NCBI GenBank assembly: GCA_030035585.1
Contig: CM057468.1
Coordinates: forward strand, 53,130,145 to 53,194,144
DNA: 64,000 bases
Direction of reading: 5' to 3'
Source: Dugong dugon
Taxonomy: Eukaryota; Chordata; Mammalia; Sirenia; Dugongidae
Positions 44,892 to 55,870 of the stretch are shown piece by piece. The translations under genes were made by a program, and so were the position numbers. The notes beneath the pieces were generated by a model. That model ran no database searches. It saw only the letters and a program-made list of their open reading frames with translations, and was not told the DNA's origin. How positions within the stretch are numbered: position 1 is the stretch's first letter; every line of letters starts with the position of its first letter.

Positions 44892-45364
44892 CCCTTTTAA
44901 TAAAACTTTTAAGCATTGTTGTACATCTCTTATAGTACAATCCTTTTAAAATGGCAAAAATCAACAGACTCATTTACAGACCCAAATATACATATAGCCT
45001 TTCTCTGTGGCATGAAAGCAAGAGTATATAAATTTAAATTATAATGAATAACTATTAATTTAATATCAGTAAGTTACCTAAAGTTCTTGGAAATTATTTT
45101 AAGCCTATATGCCACAAAACATAATTACAGTTGAAATAAAGTTTGTTTAAATAGTCTATATTTTCATTCATACTTTTACCATTTCCTTTTTTTTTCCCAA
45201 TCCAACCTTAGATTTTATCAACTTTTTTTTTTTTTTTTTGGAATTAAAATGTCTCCATTGCACCCAATTGTTTCATTTCAGTTGTGTCTCATTGTGATTT
45301 CTGTCTTTTAGCTTCTTAGAATTCCTCTACAATAGGGAGAACTTGTTTACAGTTCTTTTATGAT
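44892..45364. other. Unresolved ERV interior, T-rich
   Basis: AT-rich sequence with a T-run at ~45,221-45,239. No recognised motif up to the RTE start. Confidence 0.4.
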
Positions 45365-48300
45365 GGGGATCCACCCAATTTCCGATAACTATAGTAAGAT
45401 AACCCAAGCATTGGTCAGTTTGTCATACTGTGGTGGCTTGTGTGCTGCTGTGATGCTGGAAGCTATGCCACCAGTATTTCAAATACCAGCAGGGTCACCC
45501 ATGGTGGGCAGTTTCAGTGGAGCTTCCAGACTAAGACAGACTAGGAAGAAGGACCTGGCAATCTACTTCTGAAAAAAATGGCCAGTGAAAACCTTATGAA
45601 TAGCAGTGGAACATTGTCTGGTATAGTTCTGGAAGATGAGCCCCTCAGGTTGGCAGGCACTCAAAAGAAGACTGAGGAAGAGCTGTCTCCTCAAAGTAGA
45701 GGTGATCTTAATGATGTGGATCGAGTCAAACTTTCAGGACCTTCATTTGCTGAGGTGGCACAACTCAAAATGAGAAGAAACAGCTGCAAACATTCATTAA
45801 TAACAGGAACATGGGATGTATGAAGTATGAATCTAGGAAGATTGGAAGTCATCAAAAATTAAATGGACCACATAAAGATCTATATCCCAGGCATTAGTGA
45901 GCTGAAATGGACTGGTAGTGACCATTTTGAATCAGACAATTGTATGGTTTACTATGCCAGGAATGAGAAATCGAAGAGAAATGGCATCGCATTCACCGTC
46001 AAAAAGAACATTTCAGGATTTATTCTGAAGTACAATGCTGTCAGTGATAGGATAATATCCATATGCCTACAAGGAAGAGCAGTTAATATGACTGCTATTC
46101 AAATTTATGCATCAACCACTAGTGCCAAAGTTGAGGAAATTGAAGATTTTTACCAACTTGCAATCAAGATGCATTGCATTTTACATATGCAATCAAGATG
46201 CATTGATAATTACTGGTGACTGGAATGTGGAAGTTGGAAACAAAGGAGAAGGATCAATACTTGGAAAATATGGCCTTGGTGATAGAAACAATAACAGAGA
46301 GCGCATGATAGAATTTTGCAAGACGAACAACTTCTTCATTGAAAATACTTTTTTTCAACAACATAAACGCCAACTATACACGTGGACCTCAGCAGATGGA
46401 ATACACAGGAATCAAATCAACTACATCTGTGGAAAGAGATGATGGAAAAGCTCAATATCAACAGTCAGAACAAGGCCAGTGCTGACTGTGGGACAGACCG
46501 TCAACTGCTCATATGCAAGTTCAAGTTGAAGCTGAAGAAAATTAGGACAAGTCCACAAGAGCCAAAATATGATCTTGAATATATTTCACCTGAATTTAGA
46601 GACCATCTCAAGAACGGATTTGAGGCACTGAACACTAATGACCAAAAACTAGATGAGTTGTAGAATGACATGAAGGATTTCATACATAAAGAAAGCAAAA
46701 GGTCATTAAAAAGACAAGAAAGAAAGAAAGAAAAGACCAAAATGGATGTCAGAAAAGACTCTGATACTTGCTCTTAAACGTCTCGTAGCTAAAGTGAACA
46801 GAAGAAATGATGAAGTAAAAGAGCTGAACAGAAGATTTCAAAGGGCAGTTTCAGAAGACAAAGTAGAGTATTATAATGAAATGTGTAAAGACCCAGAGTT
46901 AGAAAATCAAAAGGGAAGAATACGCCCAGTATTTCTCAAGCTGAAAGAACTGAAGAAAAAATTCAAGCCTCGAGTTGCAATATTGAAGGATTCTACGGGG
47001 AAAATATTCAACTCAGGAAGCAACAAAAGAAGACAGAAGGAATACACAGAGTCACTATACCAACGAGAATTGGTCAACATTCAACCATTTCAGGAGGTAG
47101 CATATGATGAAGAACCAACGGTACTGAAGGAAGAAGTCCAAGCTACATTGAAAGGAATGGTGAAAAACAAGGCTCCAAGAACTGATGGAACACCAGTTGA
47201 GGTGTTTCAACAGATGGATGCAGCACTGGAGGTGCTCACTCATCTATGCAAAGAAATTTAGAAGACAGTTACCTGGCCACCCGAATGGAAGAAATTCATA
47301 TTTTTGCCCATTCCAAAGAAAAATGATCCAACAGAACGTGGAAATTACCATACAATATCATTAATATCACACACAAGTAAAATTTTGCTGAAGATCATTC
47401 AAAAGCAGTTGCAGCAGTACATCATCAGGGAACTGTCCAAAGTTCAAGCCAGATTCAGAAGAGGATGTGGAATGAGGGATATCATTGCTGATGTCAGATG
47501 GATCTTGGCTGAAAGCAGACCGTATGAGAAAGATGTTTACCTGTGTTTTCTTGACTATGCAAAGGCATTCAAGTGTGTGGATCATAACAAATTATGGATA
47601 ACATTGTGAAGAATGGAAATCCCAGAACACTTAATTGTGCTCATGAGGAACCTGTACATAGACCAGCAGGCAGTCATTAGAACAAAACAAAGGGATACTG
47701 TGTGGTTTAAATCAGGAAAGGTGTGTGTCAGGGTTGTATTCTTTCACCATGCTTATTCAATCTGTACACTGAACAAATTATTCAAGAAGCTGGACCATGT
47801 GAAGAATGTGGCATCAGGATTGGAGGAAGACTCATTAACAAACTGCAGTATACAAATGACACAACCTTGCTTGCTGTCAGTGACAAGGACTTGAAGCACT
47901 TACTGATAAAGATCAAAAGACCACAGCCTTCAGTAGGCATTGCACCTCAGCATAAAAGAAAAATTCTCCCAAATGGACCAATCAGCAGCATCATGATAAA
48001 CAGAGAAAAGATTGAAGTTGTCAAGGATTTCAGTTTACTTGGATCCACTATCAACGCCCACCCTTGGGAACAGAGATCAGGAAATTAAACAACCTGTTGC
48101 ATTAGGCAAGTCTGCTGCAAAAGTCCTCTTTAAAGTGTTGAAAAGCAAAGCTATCACTTTAAGGACTAAGGTGTACCTGACCTAAGCCATGACATTTTCA
48201 TTGCCTCATATTCATGCAAAAGCTGGACAATGAATGAAGAAGACCCTAGAATAATTGACACCTTTGAATTATGTTGTTGAAGAAGAGTATTGAATATACC

Positions 48301-48626
48301 ATGGACTGCCAGAAGAATGAACAAATCTGTCTTGGAAGAAGTACAGCCAGAATGCTCCTTGGAAGCAAAGATGGTGAGACTTTGTCTCACGTACTTTAGA
48401 CATGTTATCAGGAGGGTCCCTGGAGAAGGATATCATGCTTGGTAAAGTAGAGGGTCAGCAAAAAAGAAGAAGACCCTCAGTGAGATTGATTGACACAGTG
48501 GCTGCAACAATGGGCTCACAGATAGCAATGATTGTGAGGATGGTGCAGGACCAGACATTGTTTCGTTGTGTTGTACATGGGGTCATTATGAGTCAGAACC
48601 AACTTGATGGCACCTAACAACAACAT
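45365..48626 (+). mobile_element. Near full-length, inactive RTE (BovB-like) LINE
   Basis: Plus-strand frames give a broken RTE polyprotein. The APE-type endonuclease (~45,780-46,500) shows a G-T-W-D-V start, 'SELKW' and 'GDWNVEVGN'. Reverse transcriptase (~47,150-47,930) shows 'LPIPKKNDPTERGNYHTISL', 'LCFLDYAKAFKCVDHNKLW' and a C-Q-G-C-I-L-S-P-x-L-F-N-L-Y block. The YADD site is mutated to Y-T-N-D. The C-terminal 'LGKVEGQQKRRRP' block (~48,430-48,480) is typical of RTE. Stops and frameshifts occur throughout, one caused by a 16-base repeat (46,161-46,176 and 46,191-46,206). It ends 'gatggcacctaacaacaac', the AfroSINE tail. The 5' edge is approximate. Confidence 0.9.
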
Positions 48627-48639
48627 AGTAAAACAGCAT

Positions 48640-50009
48640 TTTTCTTATTTTCTTTTGTCTTAAGCAGTCTTCACCTAATTGGGAGGGGTCCTTCAAAAGA
48701 TTTCCTGGAGCTTCGTTGCCCGGAGGCTGGGGGCCAGGGAGGCCTGATCCTGCCCTGCCCTCCCTTTCTTTTGGCTCATGGTCAAAGACAAGAATCAATC
48801 ATCCCAATCATTTACATATGTTTAAGTTGTCCCAGTTGTTTGAAAGACAACTGATAACCAAATTCCTTCCCTTTTATGCTTTACTATTCTCTTGGTAAGC
48901 AGTTTTGCCTTCTCTTTGTCATAACCTTTTATTTACCCAATAAATACCAAAAATCTTTAGCAATTTTTATAAATGAACCCATCAATTCTTGGCTAGTATT
49001 TTTTTTTTTTTCTAGCTTGTCCTATGCCTCCCTTTTCCCATTCTGGAACTACTAGTTTTACTTTACTACAAAATTACTCCTTTTCCTTAAATAAAACCCA
49101 TTGCATATAAGTTACTTAGAAAGTTTTTGATTTTAAGATTTTGCTTTCAGGGTTGACATAAATATAAAAACTTTTGTCGGAACAAGTGTATTTTCATTAC
49201 TTCCTGGGAATATTAGGACTATTTAATTGATATAAGTATTTATCATTAAACCAATCAGTATATTTCTGAAGAAATATTATAATCTAATTTAATAATACCA
49301 TGTGCAGGTAGGAAATTATTTTTATTTTCATAACCCTGTCTTTTTCATGCTTATAGGATCCTTTAGAGAAGCAATTTAGTATAATTTGTCCCTTGTTATA
49401 CCAATCAAAATAAACAATCTATCCTTTCAGTGTGCTTTTCAAATAGACTGATTTATATCGCAGTTTCTCAGAGTAGCTACTAAAAGCACAGGCACAAAAA
49501 GCAGGTTTTTTCCTGGAAACAGAAAAGAACTGAGATTTTAGACAACCCCATGAAAAACATCAGGCATGGCCTTCAAGTGAGACACAACACTCTAGACTAG
49601 AGGCAAGCTCTCAGAACAAAATGAAACAGAAAAATCATGTAAACTCACCTGTTTGTGAGACCAGCTCAAAAACACAACACAAACAACCCAGTTTCTTACA
49701 AATGTATACAGCAATTCTTGGATAAGATTGAGTCAGAAAAAACAGGTCCTAGATAAACTCATTAATTTGCCAGAGTCTCAGATGGAGGGATTTTATTCAG
49801 ACCTTTTGACTAAAACTGAGCATTAAACAAAAGTTATTCTGAGAAGGACAATGCAAATGGGGACTCTTTTTTGACAAAGTGGTCACTGAGATTTCAAATT
49901 ACTTCAAGTATATTCAGCTTATAAATGTTTTTGAACATGAACCCCAAACCAGCATCCCAGTAGGGGGGAAATCCAGGTTGATTTATCAAAGATGTTAGGA
50001 ATTAGGTTG
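48640..50009 (-). other. Unresolved ERV interior (possible gag-side remnant)
   Basis: A minus-strand frame at 48,586-48,798 gives a Pro/Gly-rich, Lys/Arg-rich peptide (G-L-P-G-P-Q-P-P-G-N) that could be a gag/pol hinge, but no zinc knuckle or protease motif was found. The rest has no recognisable coding content. Its position between the leader and the pol end would fit gag-pol. Confidence 0.3.
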
Positions 50010-50491
50010 TGTCTTAATCATCTAGTGCTGCTATAACAGAAACACCACAGTGGATGGTTTTAATGAAGAGAAGTTTATTTCCTCATAGTCAAAGTAGGCT
50101 AGAAGTCCAAATTCAAGGTGTCAGCTCCAGGGGAAGGTTTTCTCTCTCTCTCGGCCTTCTCACCAGTGTTCCCCCAGACTAGGAGCTTCTCGGCGCGCAG
50201 GGACCCCGGTCCAAAGGACGCTCTCTGCTCCCGGCACTGCTTTCTTGATGGTATGAGGTCCCCCTGTCTCACTGCTCACTTCTGTCTTTTATACCTCAAG
50301 AGATTGCCTCAGGACACAATCCAGTCTTGTAGATCAGGTCCTGCCTTACTAACACAACTGCCACCCATCCTCCCTCATTAACATCATAGAGGCAGGTTTA
50401 CAACATACAGGAAAATCACACAGTACCAGGAATCATGGCCTAGCCAAATTGATACACACATTTTTGGGGGGACATAATTCAAACCATGACA
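50010..50491 (-). mobile_element. Solo MaLR-like LTR with perfect TSD
   Basis: It runs from 'tgtcttaatcatctagtgct' to 'aaaccatgaca' on the plus strand. GGTTG at 50,005-50,009 and 50,492-50,496 is a perfect 5-bp TSD. AATAAA is present on the minus strand ('gaagtttatttcctc'). It has the same orientation and family as the other MaLR copies in the ERV. Confidence 0.93.
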
Positions 50492-50496
50492 GGTTG

Positions 50497-51175
50497 AAAC
50501 TTTAGTTTCCCAGAGTCAAATAAAATTCCTACCAGGGAGTGCCACAGGGTTTGCCTCTGTTTTGTCTCACAATGCGCCTCTGTTGCATGAGCGCTTTCTT
50601 GCAACTGGTGGACAATCTAGTGCTCTAGCTCATCTCATGTTCCAGCTTATCCTTTCATGGGCATCTTTCTGTCGGTGGCAAGCACACTGAAGATTTTAAG
50701 ATGCTCGAACCTGTGCCTACATGTTTTTGCAACTTAGAAGGCTCTTGGATTCCTTTGTAACAACCATACAAAACCTCGTTTCATTCTTTCTGAACTTAAT
50801 TTATTCTGCTGACTAGAGGGCTAGTCTCTTATTTTAAACCTTAAATATACTAGTTTTCCCACTTTGAAAGTACCCTAAGGTGGTCACTGATTTAACAAAC
50901 TGTCATTAGGGAGCTCAAAACAAACAAACAAACAAGACTTAGACCCATAGTTCTTGGCCATGTAGACTTCTTGGCCATCCAGAATTCCACTAGGAAAATC
51001 AGCTGCTTTCTTGGATTTAGCATACCCCGTACTAAGACAGTGTTGAGCACTGTGATTCACCAAAACTCACAGTAAATATTGAAGTTCGTGGAAATGGAGA
51101 GCCCAAGACAGCTCAGCCGTAGCAGAGCCCAAGTCCTCCATGCCTCAGGGGTCATGGAGGGTAATGCACCTTATA
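50497..51175 (-). other. ERV leader region
   Basis: Lies between the 5' LTR/PBS and the expected gag start on the minus strand. No frame or structure of note was recognised, apart from a short (CAAA)n tract near 50,918-50,938. Confidence 0.45.
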
Positions 51176-51193
51176 ATTATGCTTCTGACACCA
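51176..51193 (-). promoter_or_regulatory. Candidate ERV primer-binding site (tRNA-Leu-like)
   Basis: Four bases beyond the 5' LTR end the minus strand reads TGGTGTCAGAAGCATAAT. The first 12 bases fit the 3' end of tRNA-Leu (TGGTGTCAGRAG...), after which it diverges. Position and TGG start are as expected for a PBS. Confidence 0.6.
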
Positions 51194-51197
51194 GAAA

Positions 51198-51665
51198 TGT
51201 AGAAGCACAAAATTAAGCACAAATTCTGTAAACAGAGAACAATAGAGCTTTATTGAGGAATAGAGCAGTTCAAACCAGGTGGCAGAAAGCATAAGTGCAA
51301 AGTGCTCCAAAGGGGTTAGGTAGAGAGGGATTTTTATGTACACTTTAGGGGAATGAAAAGAAAACTCTCTTTACATCAGCTTATCTATTTTAACACTCTT
51401 TTTGAGAACAATCTGCACGAGCAAGCTTTCAAAGTACAGTCACAAGACCCCCTCCTTAGGTAACATTTCACCATATGTTTAACCACTTTCTTGCTCCCTC
51501 CTTGATTGCTCAAAGGGGGTAGTTAAAACTTTACAAGAGTGGAAAATTCCATGTACAGTCTAAAAGCAGAAGTGGACATTAGGAGCAAAATAGAGTCTGA
51601 TTCAAACCTGTGTCAGCCATCTTAGTTATGCAAAGCACCTCAGATATTTAGAGTGATCTCACACA
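51198..51665 (-). repeat. ERV 5' LTR (uninterrupted)
   Basis: 468 bp with TG...CA ends. It contains AATAAA on the minus strand (TTTATT at 51,249-51,254), followed by 'gctctattgttctctg'. It aligns along its length with the split LTR at 37,802-40,306 and shows the empty MaLR target site at 'gtttaaccactttcttg' (51,477-51,493). Confidence 0.88.
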
Positions 51666-53168
51666 GCTTAGCGGTGAGGTAATGATTGGCCAGAGATTTC
51701 CTTAACTGTCTAGGACCAAAACATCCTCCAGTCTTTTCCAATGGGCTCTGAGGGCATGTTGGGACATACCTTCAATGCCCAGCTAGTTTGTAACTCTGCC
51801 TTAGCCCCCATTTTCTGTTTCCATAGATCCTCAAGGTCCAAAATAACTGAGAGTTTATGGGCCTCTTGGGTCTTTCCTGAGCATGCGGGCAGCCCTGAGC
51901 ACTTGTGTAACCTTCTAGATTTCCAGGAATGTGTTGGGGCTTTTCAGAGCCCTTAGGGACGGCTCATTTCCCAACCTTCTGAAGCTTTTTGGTTAGTCTG
52001 TTGTTTGTGGCACCTGATCTATTGCCTCAGGCAGCAACAACCTAAAACACTAGCATGCAAATGTTTTTAAGTACCCTCCCCTCCAAGCAGCTTTAGCACT
52101 AGGTGAATTCTGATTTAAGCGAAATAGATAGAGAAGAGCTTTTTGATCCAGTCTTCCAGGGAGCCACCAGACAGGTGAGAGCAAATCATTCATTACAATT
52201 CTTTGTAAATGAAGCTCATTTTGCTTCCTCCAGTACTGGGAATGCAGGCTGTTATTTTCAGGGCTATCCCAGCCACGGATAGTGGGGAATGGGACTGGGG
52301 TAAATCAAAACACCACAAAGTTAGCTGCTCTGAGAATTAGGGTTTTTTTGTTTGTTTGCTTTTTTTTTTAAAAAAAAAAAGCATTCTCAGGATACTGAGA
52401 ACCTTTGGTTAATTTCCAGAGTTGCCGGTTTTTTCCACTGCTTTTTTGGAGGAATGGAATTTAGAGTTGCTTACTCCACCATTTTCGCTGACATCACCTC
52501 CTAAGCTGCTTCTAAACAGAAGCTTTCCAAGGTAACCCACAGTTGCTCTGTCTCCTCTGCTTGTGAGGCCCGAACTGTTCCAGGTTAAGGAGGCTCCATC
52601 AGCCTGGGTGTTGGAGTAAAGGCAACATGGAGCCGAGCTCCAGCTTGTGAGTGATGTGTCATTTGAGACAGAAATAAAACATCTCCATTATAAGCCACTG
52701 AGCTGTAGTGGCTGTTTGTTACCTCGGCAGAGTTTATCCTCTCCCTGGACACGTCTTTCTTGATAAACTCCCCTATTCCTCATTTCACGTGTGGGCAGTA
52801 GTATTGGCTTTGCCCAGTGCCTGGCACATAGTAGGGAGGAGTAATTGATGAAACTACCTGTTGTCACACATCCATGCAAAAGGCTTGTTTTTATATAGGA
52901 GATGGTAAAGAAGACTAGAAGATGATTTTCTTGAGTTCCTAATCACCAGGGTCACAGAGGAAATGGAAAATGAGAGCACAGGGGCCACTGCCTCTATGAC
53001 AAACCACAGGAGAGCTGGTGAGAGCAGCACCACTGAGCTTCTCCCCTTCTGTCCTGGTCCCAGAGTCACAGGGGCCTCACTGAATCTGAAGCAATGTAGG
53101 AGGCAAAGGAAAATAGGCAATGCTAGGCTCCAGCTTTCAAAGGGGATAGCAGAAGAAAGGGAAATTCC
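51666..53168. other. Intergenic, no gene recognised
   Basis: It contains a T9A11-like palindrome at ~52,361-52,380 and the first copy of an ~89-bp local duplication (52,756-52,844). No repeat family was recognised elsewhere. Confidence 0.6.
52756..52844 (+). repeat. Local duplication, copy 1
   Basis: It shares the order 'tttcttgat', 'cctcatttca', 'gtgtgggcagtagta' and 'ctggcacata' with 54,155-54,243. The pair is about 1.4 kb apart in the same orientation. The 3' part looks like an L2/MIR end, but the 5' part is not a repeat I know. Confidence 0.75.
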
Positions 53169-53235
53169 AGTTGCTATAGAGTCGCTATGAGTCAGAGTTG
53201 ACTTGATGGCAATGGGTTTGGTTTCGTTTGGTTTA
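53169..53235 (+). repeat. AfroSINE 3'-end fragment
   Basis: 'gttgctatagagtcgctatg', 'gagttgacttgatggcaatg' and 'ggtttggtttcg' are the SINE tail only. Confidence 0.8.
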
Positions 53236-53393
53236 AGGATACTTGGGGATTTTCTTCAATTAAGATTGGAGTTGAAGGTGCTGGGAAGATGAATTGCATT
53301 CTAGCACGAATCTCACTTGAACTCAGAAGGCTGTTCTTGTTCAAATTTACAGCCCTCAAAATTAAATTTCTGGCTCCAGCCCTAGTGCAAATG

Positions 53394-53597
53394 AAGCCGT
53401 AGTGGCACAGTGGTTAAGAGCTCAGCTGCTACCAAAACGTTGACAGTTTGAACCTACCAGCCTCTCTGGGGGAAAAAGATGTGGCAGTCTACTTCCATAA
53501 AGATTACAGACTTAGAAACCCTATGGGGCAGCTCTACTCTATCCTATAGGGTTGCTATGAGTTGGGATGGACTCAACGGCAATGGGTTTTTGTTTAG
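53394..53597 (+). repeat. AfroSINE
   Basis: 'gtagtggcacagtggttaag', 'tgacagtttgaacctaccag', 'ggcagtctacttccataaag' and 'atgagttgggatggactcaa' give the full SINE order. Confidence 0.88.
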
Positions 53598-54154
53598 ACC
53601 TAGTGCACTAACTACAGAATCGTGCTTCAGGAAGTGCGAGCTCCAAATCAGTTCCCCTTTTTTATCTGAGGGCTTCTGGATCCCTAACCCAGCAACTTGT
53701 GTATTTGCTTCCCATTCACTACTTCAAGCAAATATAATTCATCAGACTTTGCACTTGCTGATGTTCTTCTGTAAAATATTCCTGTTGCTGAAGACAAATT
53801 TCTCTTACCCAAACAGGGAAGCAGCTGTTCCATTTCCAAGCACAAGAAAGGCACATTTAATATGAAGGGCAGACACACGGTGCAGAAACATGGAGTCCCA
53901 AGGACAGTGTTCATGTAAGGCCACTGAGTTCACTTGGCTCCTGGGGACACATAACAGCAATTCCTGCTCCAGTCAGCTCAGAGCTGGGGCAAGTCACGTT
54001 TCTCGATTTTGTTTCTCTTATGGTGACTCTGTTCAGGAGGAACTTGGCCTACGCCTTGGCCCTACGATGGCTCCTCATCAAGCATCCTTTCTCTAGGGCC
54101 CGGCGGGTTTTCCGAGGGGTAAGTTAGGGTTCTCTGTGGTTAGTTTAAGGGCAT

Positions 54155-54243
54155 TTCTTGATTTACTACCCTTTTCCTCATTTCATGTGTGGGCAGTAGT
54201 ACTGGCTTTGCACAATACCTGGCACATAACAGGAAAGAGTAAC
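54155..54243 (+). repeat. Local duplication, copy 2
   Basis: Counterpart of 52,756-52,844. Its right end coincides with the start of the truncated RTE piece at 54,244. Confidence 0.75.
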
Positions 54244-54481
54244 AGACATGGTACCAGGAGGGACCAGTCCTTGGAGAAGGACATCATGTTTGGTAAAGTA
54301 GAGGGTCAGCAAAAAAGAGGAAGACCCTCAATGAGATGGATTGACACAGTGGCTGTAACAATGGGCCCAAACATAGCAATGATTGTGAGGGTGGCGCAGG
54401 ATCGGGCAGTGTTTCATTCTATTGTACATAGTGTCCCTATGAGTTGGAACCTACTTGATGGCACCTAAGAACAACCACAAC
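54244..54481 (+). mobile_element. 5'-truncated RTE LINE (3' 240 bp)
   Basis: It matches 48,398-48,626: 'ggagaaggacatcatgtttg', 'ggtcagcaaaaaagaggaag', 'gggcccaaacatagcaatga' and the tail 'cttgatggcacctaagaaca'. A 60-codon C-terminal RTE frame is still open, but there is no catalytic part. Confidence 0.9.
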
Positions 54482-55224
54482 AGATGAAAGGGTAACTTTA
54501 CTCCTTGCCACAGCAGTCCCCTAGCAAGCTCTGCAGCCAGCCCCTGCAGCCACTTTTGAGTCTATTGCCCTCACCCCAGCCTAGAAATGAAAGAACTTTC
54601 AAACCGCATGTGGCACTTACATACCAGGTAAACCAGGGCAGGGGAGGTTGTGGACAATTCCAAGCCCTTCCTTCTGCCTAAACACACCAAGTCACAATTT
54701 ATTTTCTGCTACAACCACTGCGTGTTGAAGATCTTCTCCATGGGCCTTGAAGTGTTCCCCTAGGAAGAGAATAGACTCCCTTGTTTTGGGTCCCCCCCAT
54801 ATCTCAGAGTGTTTCTAACATTCCCAGATTTTCAACTAGGACGTGGGGATGGTGGAAAAGCCAGGGCACTCACTTCTGAGGGGACTTTTCTTCTCCCAGG
54901 AAGACTTTTTATGGCAGCCCCAGCCTTCAAGGTTGACTTGCCCAAAGATGTTATCGCGGCAAGTGGTATTAAGCACCGCTCTCCGTAAGGCTCACGGAAG
55001 TTTGGAGCCCCCAAGTTGTCTGTATGTCGTTAGAGTCTGTAATTTCTAATTAGACCTTGAGTGAAAAGCAATCTCGTTCTAAGAGAATTCCTGCAGTGGT
55101 CACCTTGTTCTTGGAGACCAGAAAAAAGAAAGAAGCAGAGAGATTGAAGTCTCAAAAGCATTTAGCCCACAGGGAGACTTGAAGCAGTGGCAAGATCTTT
55201 TTCAGCCCTGCAGGGAAGGTGATT
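54482..55224. other. Intergenic, nothing recognised
   Basis: Ordinary GC content with short frames on both strands and no domain or repeat hallmark. Confidence 0.55.
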
Positions 55225-55870
55225 CTTTGGTATCTCATAACTTTTAAGGCCTTTTCTCTGGGAGAGAATTGCACGGTGAATAATGCCACCATTCAGCCAA
55301 GTCTGAACCATGGAAACCAGCTAGAATCTTCAACTATACCACCTCTTGGTCATCAAGTTCTCCACCAGATTTCCCTTCTTCTTCCCTGTTGCCTCTGCAG
55401 GAGTTCAGAGCCCTGCTATCCATTACTTGAATCATTGCAATAAGCTTTTACCTAGTCTCCTGCCCTCTAGTCTGAATTTCTTCCACTGTAATCTCTAAAT
55501 TGCTATCAAATTATTTTTTTTCCTAAAACACAAATCTAATCATGTTTCTCCCCAGCTCAAAACCCTTCAGTAGCTCCTCCTAGGCTGGTCCCGGAGACCT
55601 GGTGGCACAACAGTTAAATGCTCAGCTGCTAACCGAAAAGTTGGTGGTTTGAACCAAGCCAGCAGCTCTGAGGGAGAAAAGACGTGGTGATCTGCTTCCG
55701 TAAAGATTACGGGCTACAAAACCCTGTGGGTGTAGTTCTACTCCATTGCATGGGGTCGCTATGAGTTGGAATCTACTTGAAGGCACCTAACAACAACAGG
55801 CTGGTCCCAGAATCATTTCAGTTGCATACAAGCTCTTCACATTCTGATTTCTACTTAACTTGTCCAGGGC
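55225..55870 (+). repeat. L2 LINE relic split by an AfroSINE
   Basis: 'gaatcattgcaataagcttt', 'tagtctcctgccctctagtc', 'aaatctaatcatgtttctcc' and 'ctcaaaacccttcagtagct' follow L2. It continues after the SINE with 'catacaagctcttcacattc'. The left edge is uncertain. Confidence 0.65.
55593..55797 (+). mobile_element. AfroSINE with 11-bp TSD, inside an L2
   Basis: AGGCTGGTCCC lies at 55,582-55,592 and 55,798-55,808. The SINE starts 'ggagacctggtggcacaaca' and ends 'cttgaaggcacctaacaaca', again the RTE-type end. Confidence 0.95.

Larger units (their letters stand above)
37802..51665 (-). mobile_element. Endogenous retrovirus (provirus), nested and decayed
   Basis: Two homologous LTRs bound the unit in the same orientation: 37,802-~40,306 (3' LTR, interrupted) and 51,198-51,665 (5' LTR). 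They share long stretches such as 'agcacaaaattaagcaca', 'gtgctccaaaggg' and 'ctttacaagagtggaaaatt'. The termini are TG...CA on the outside, and GCTT occurs at both outer edges (37,798-37,801 and 51,666-51,669), consistent with a 4-bp TSD. The interior carries a degenerate pol end and an env remnant on the minus strand. Insertions of MaLR and RTE elements swell it to ~13.9 kb. No intact reading frame remains. Confidence 0.82.

Noticed and set aside
45365..48626. RTE LINE as an active autonomous element
   Set aside because: Multiple stops and frameshifts, and the reverse transcriptase YADD site is mutated. It is a fossil.
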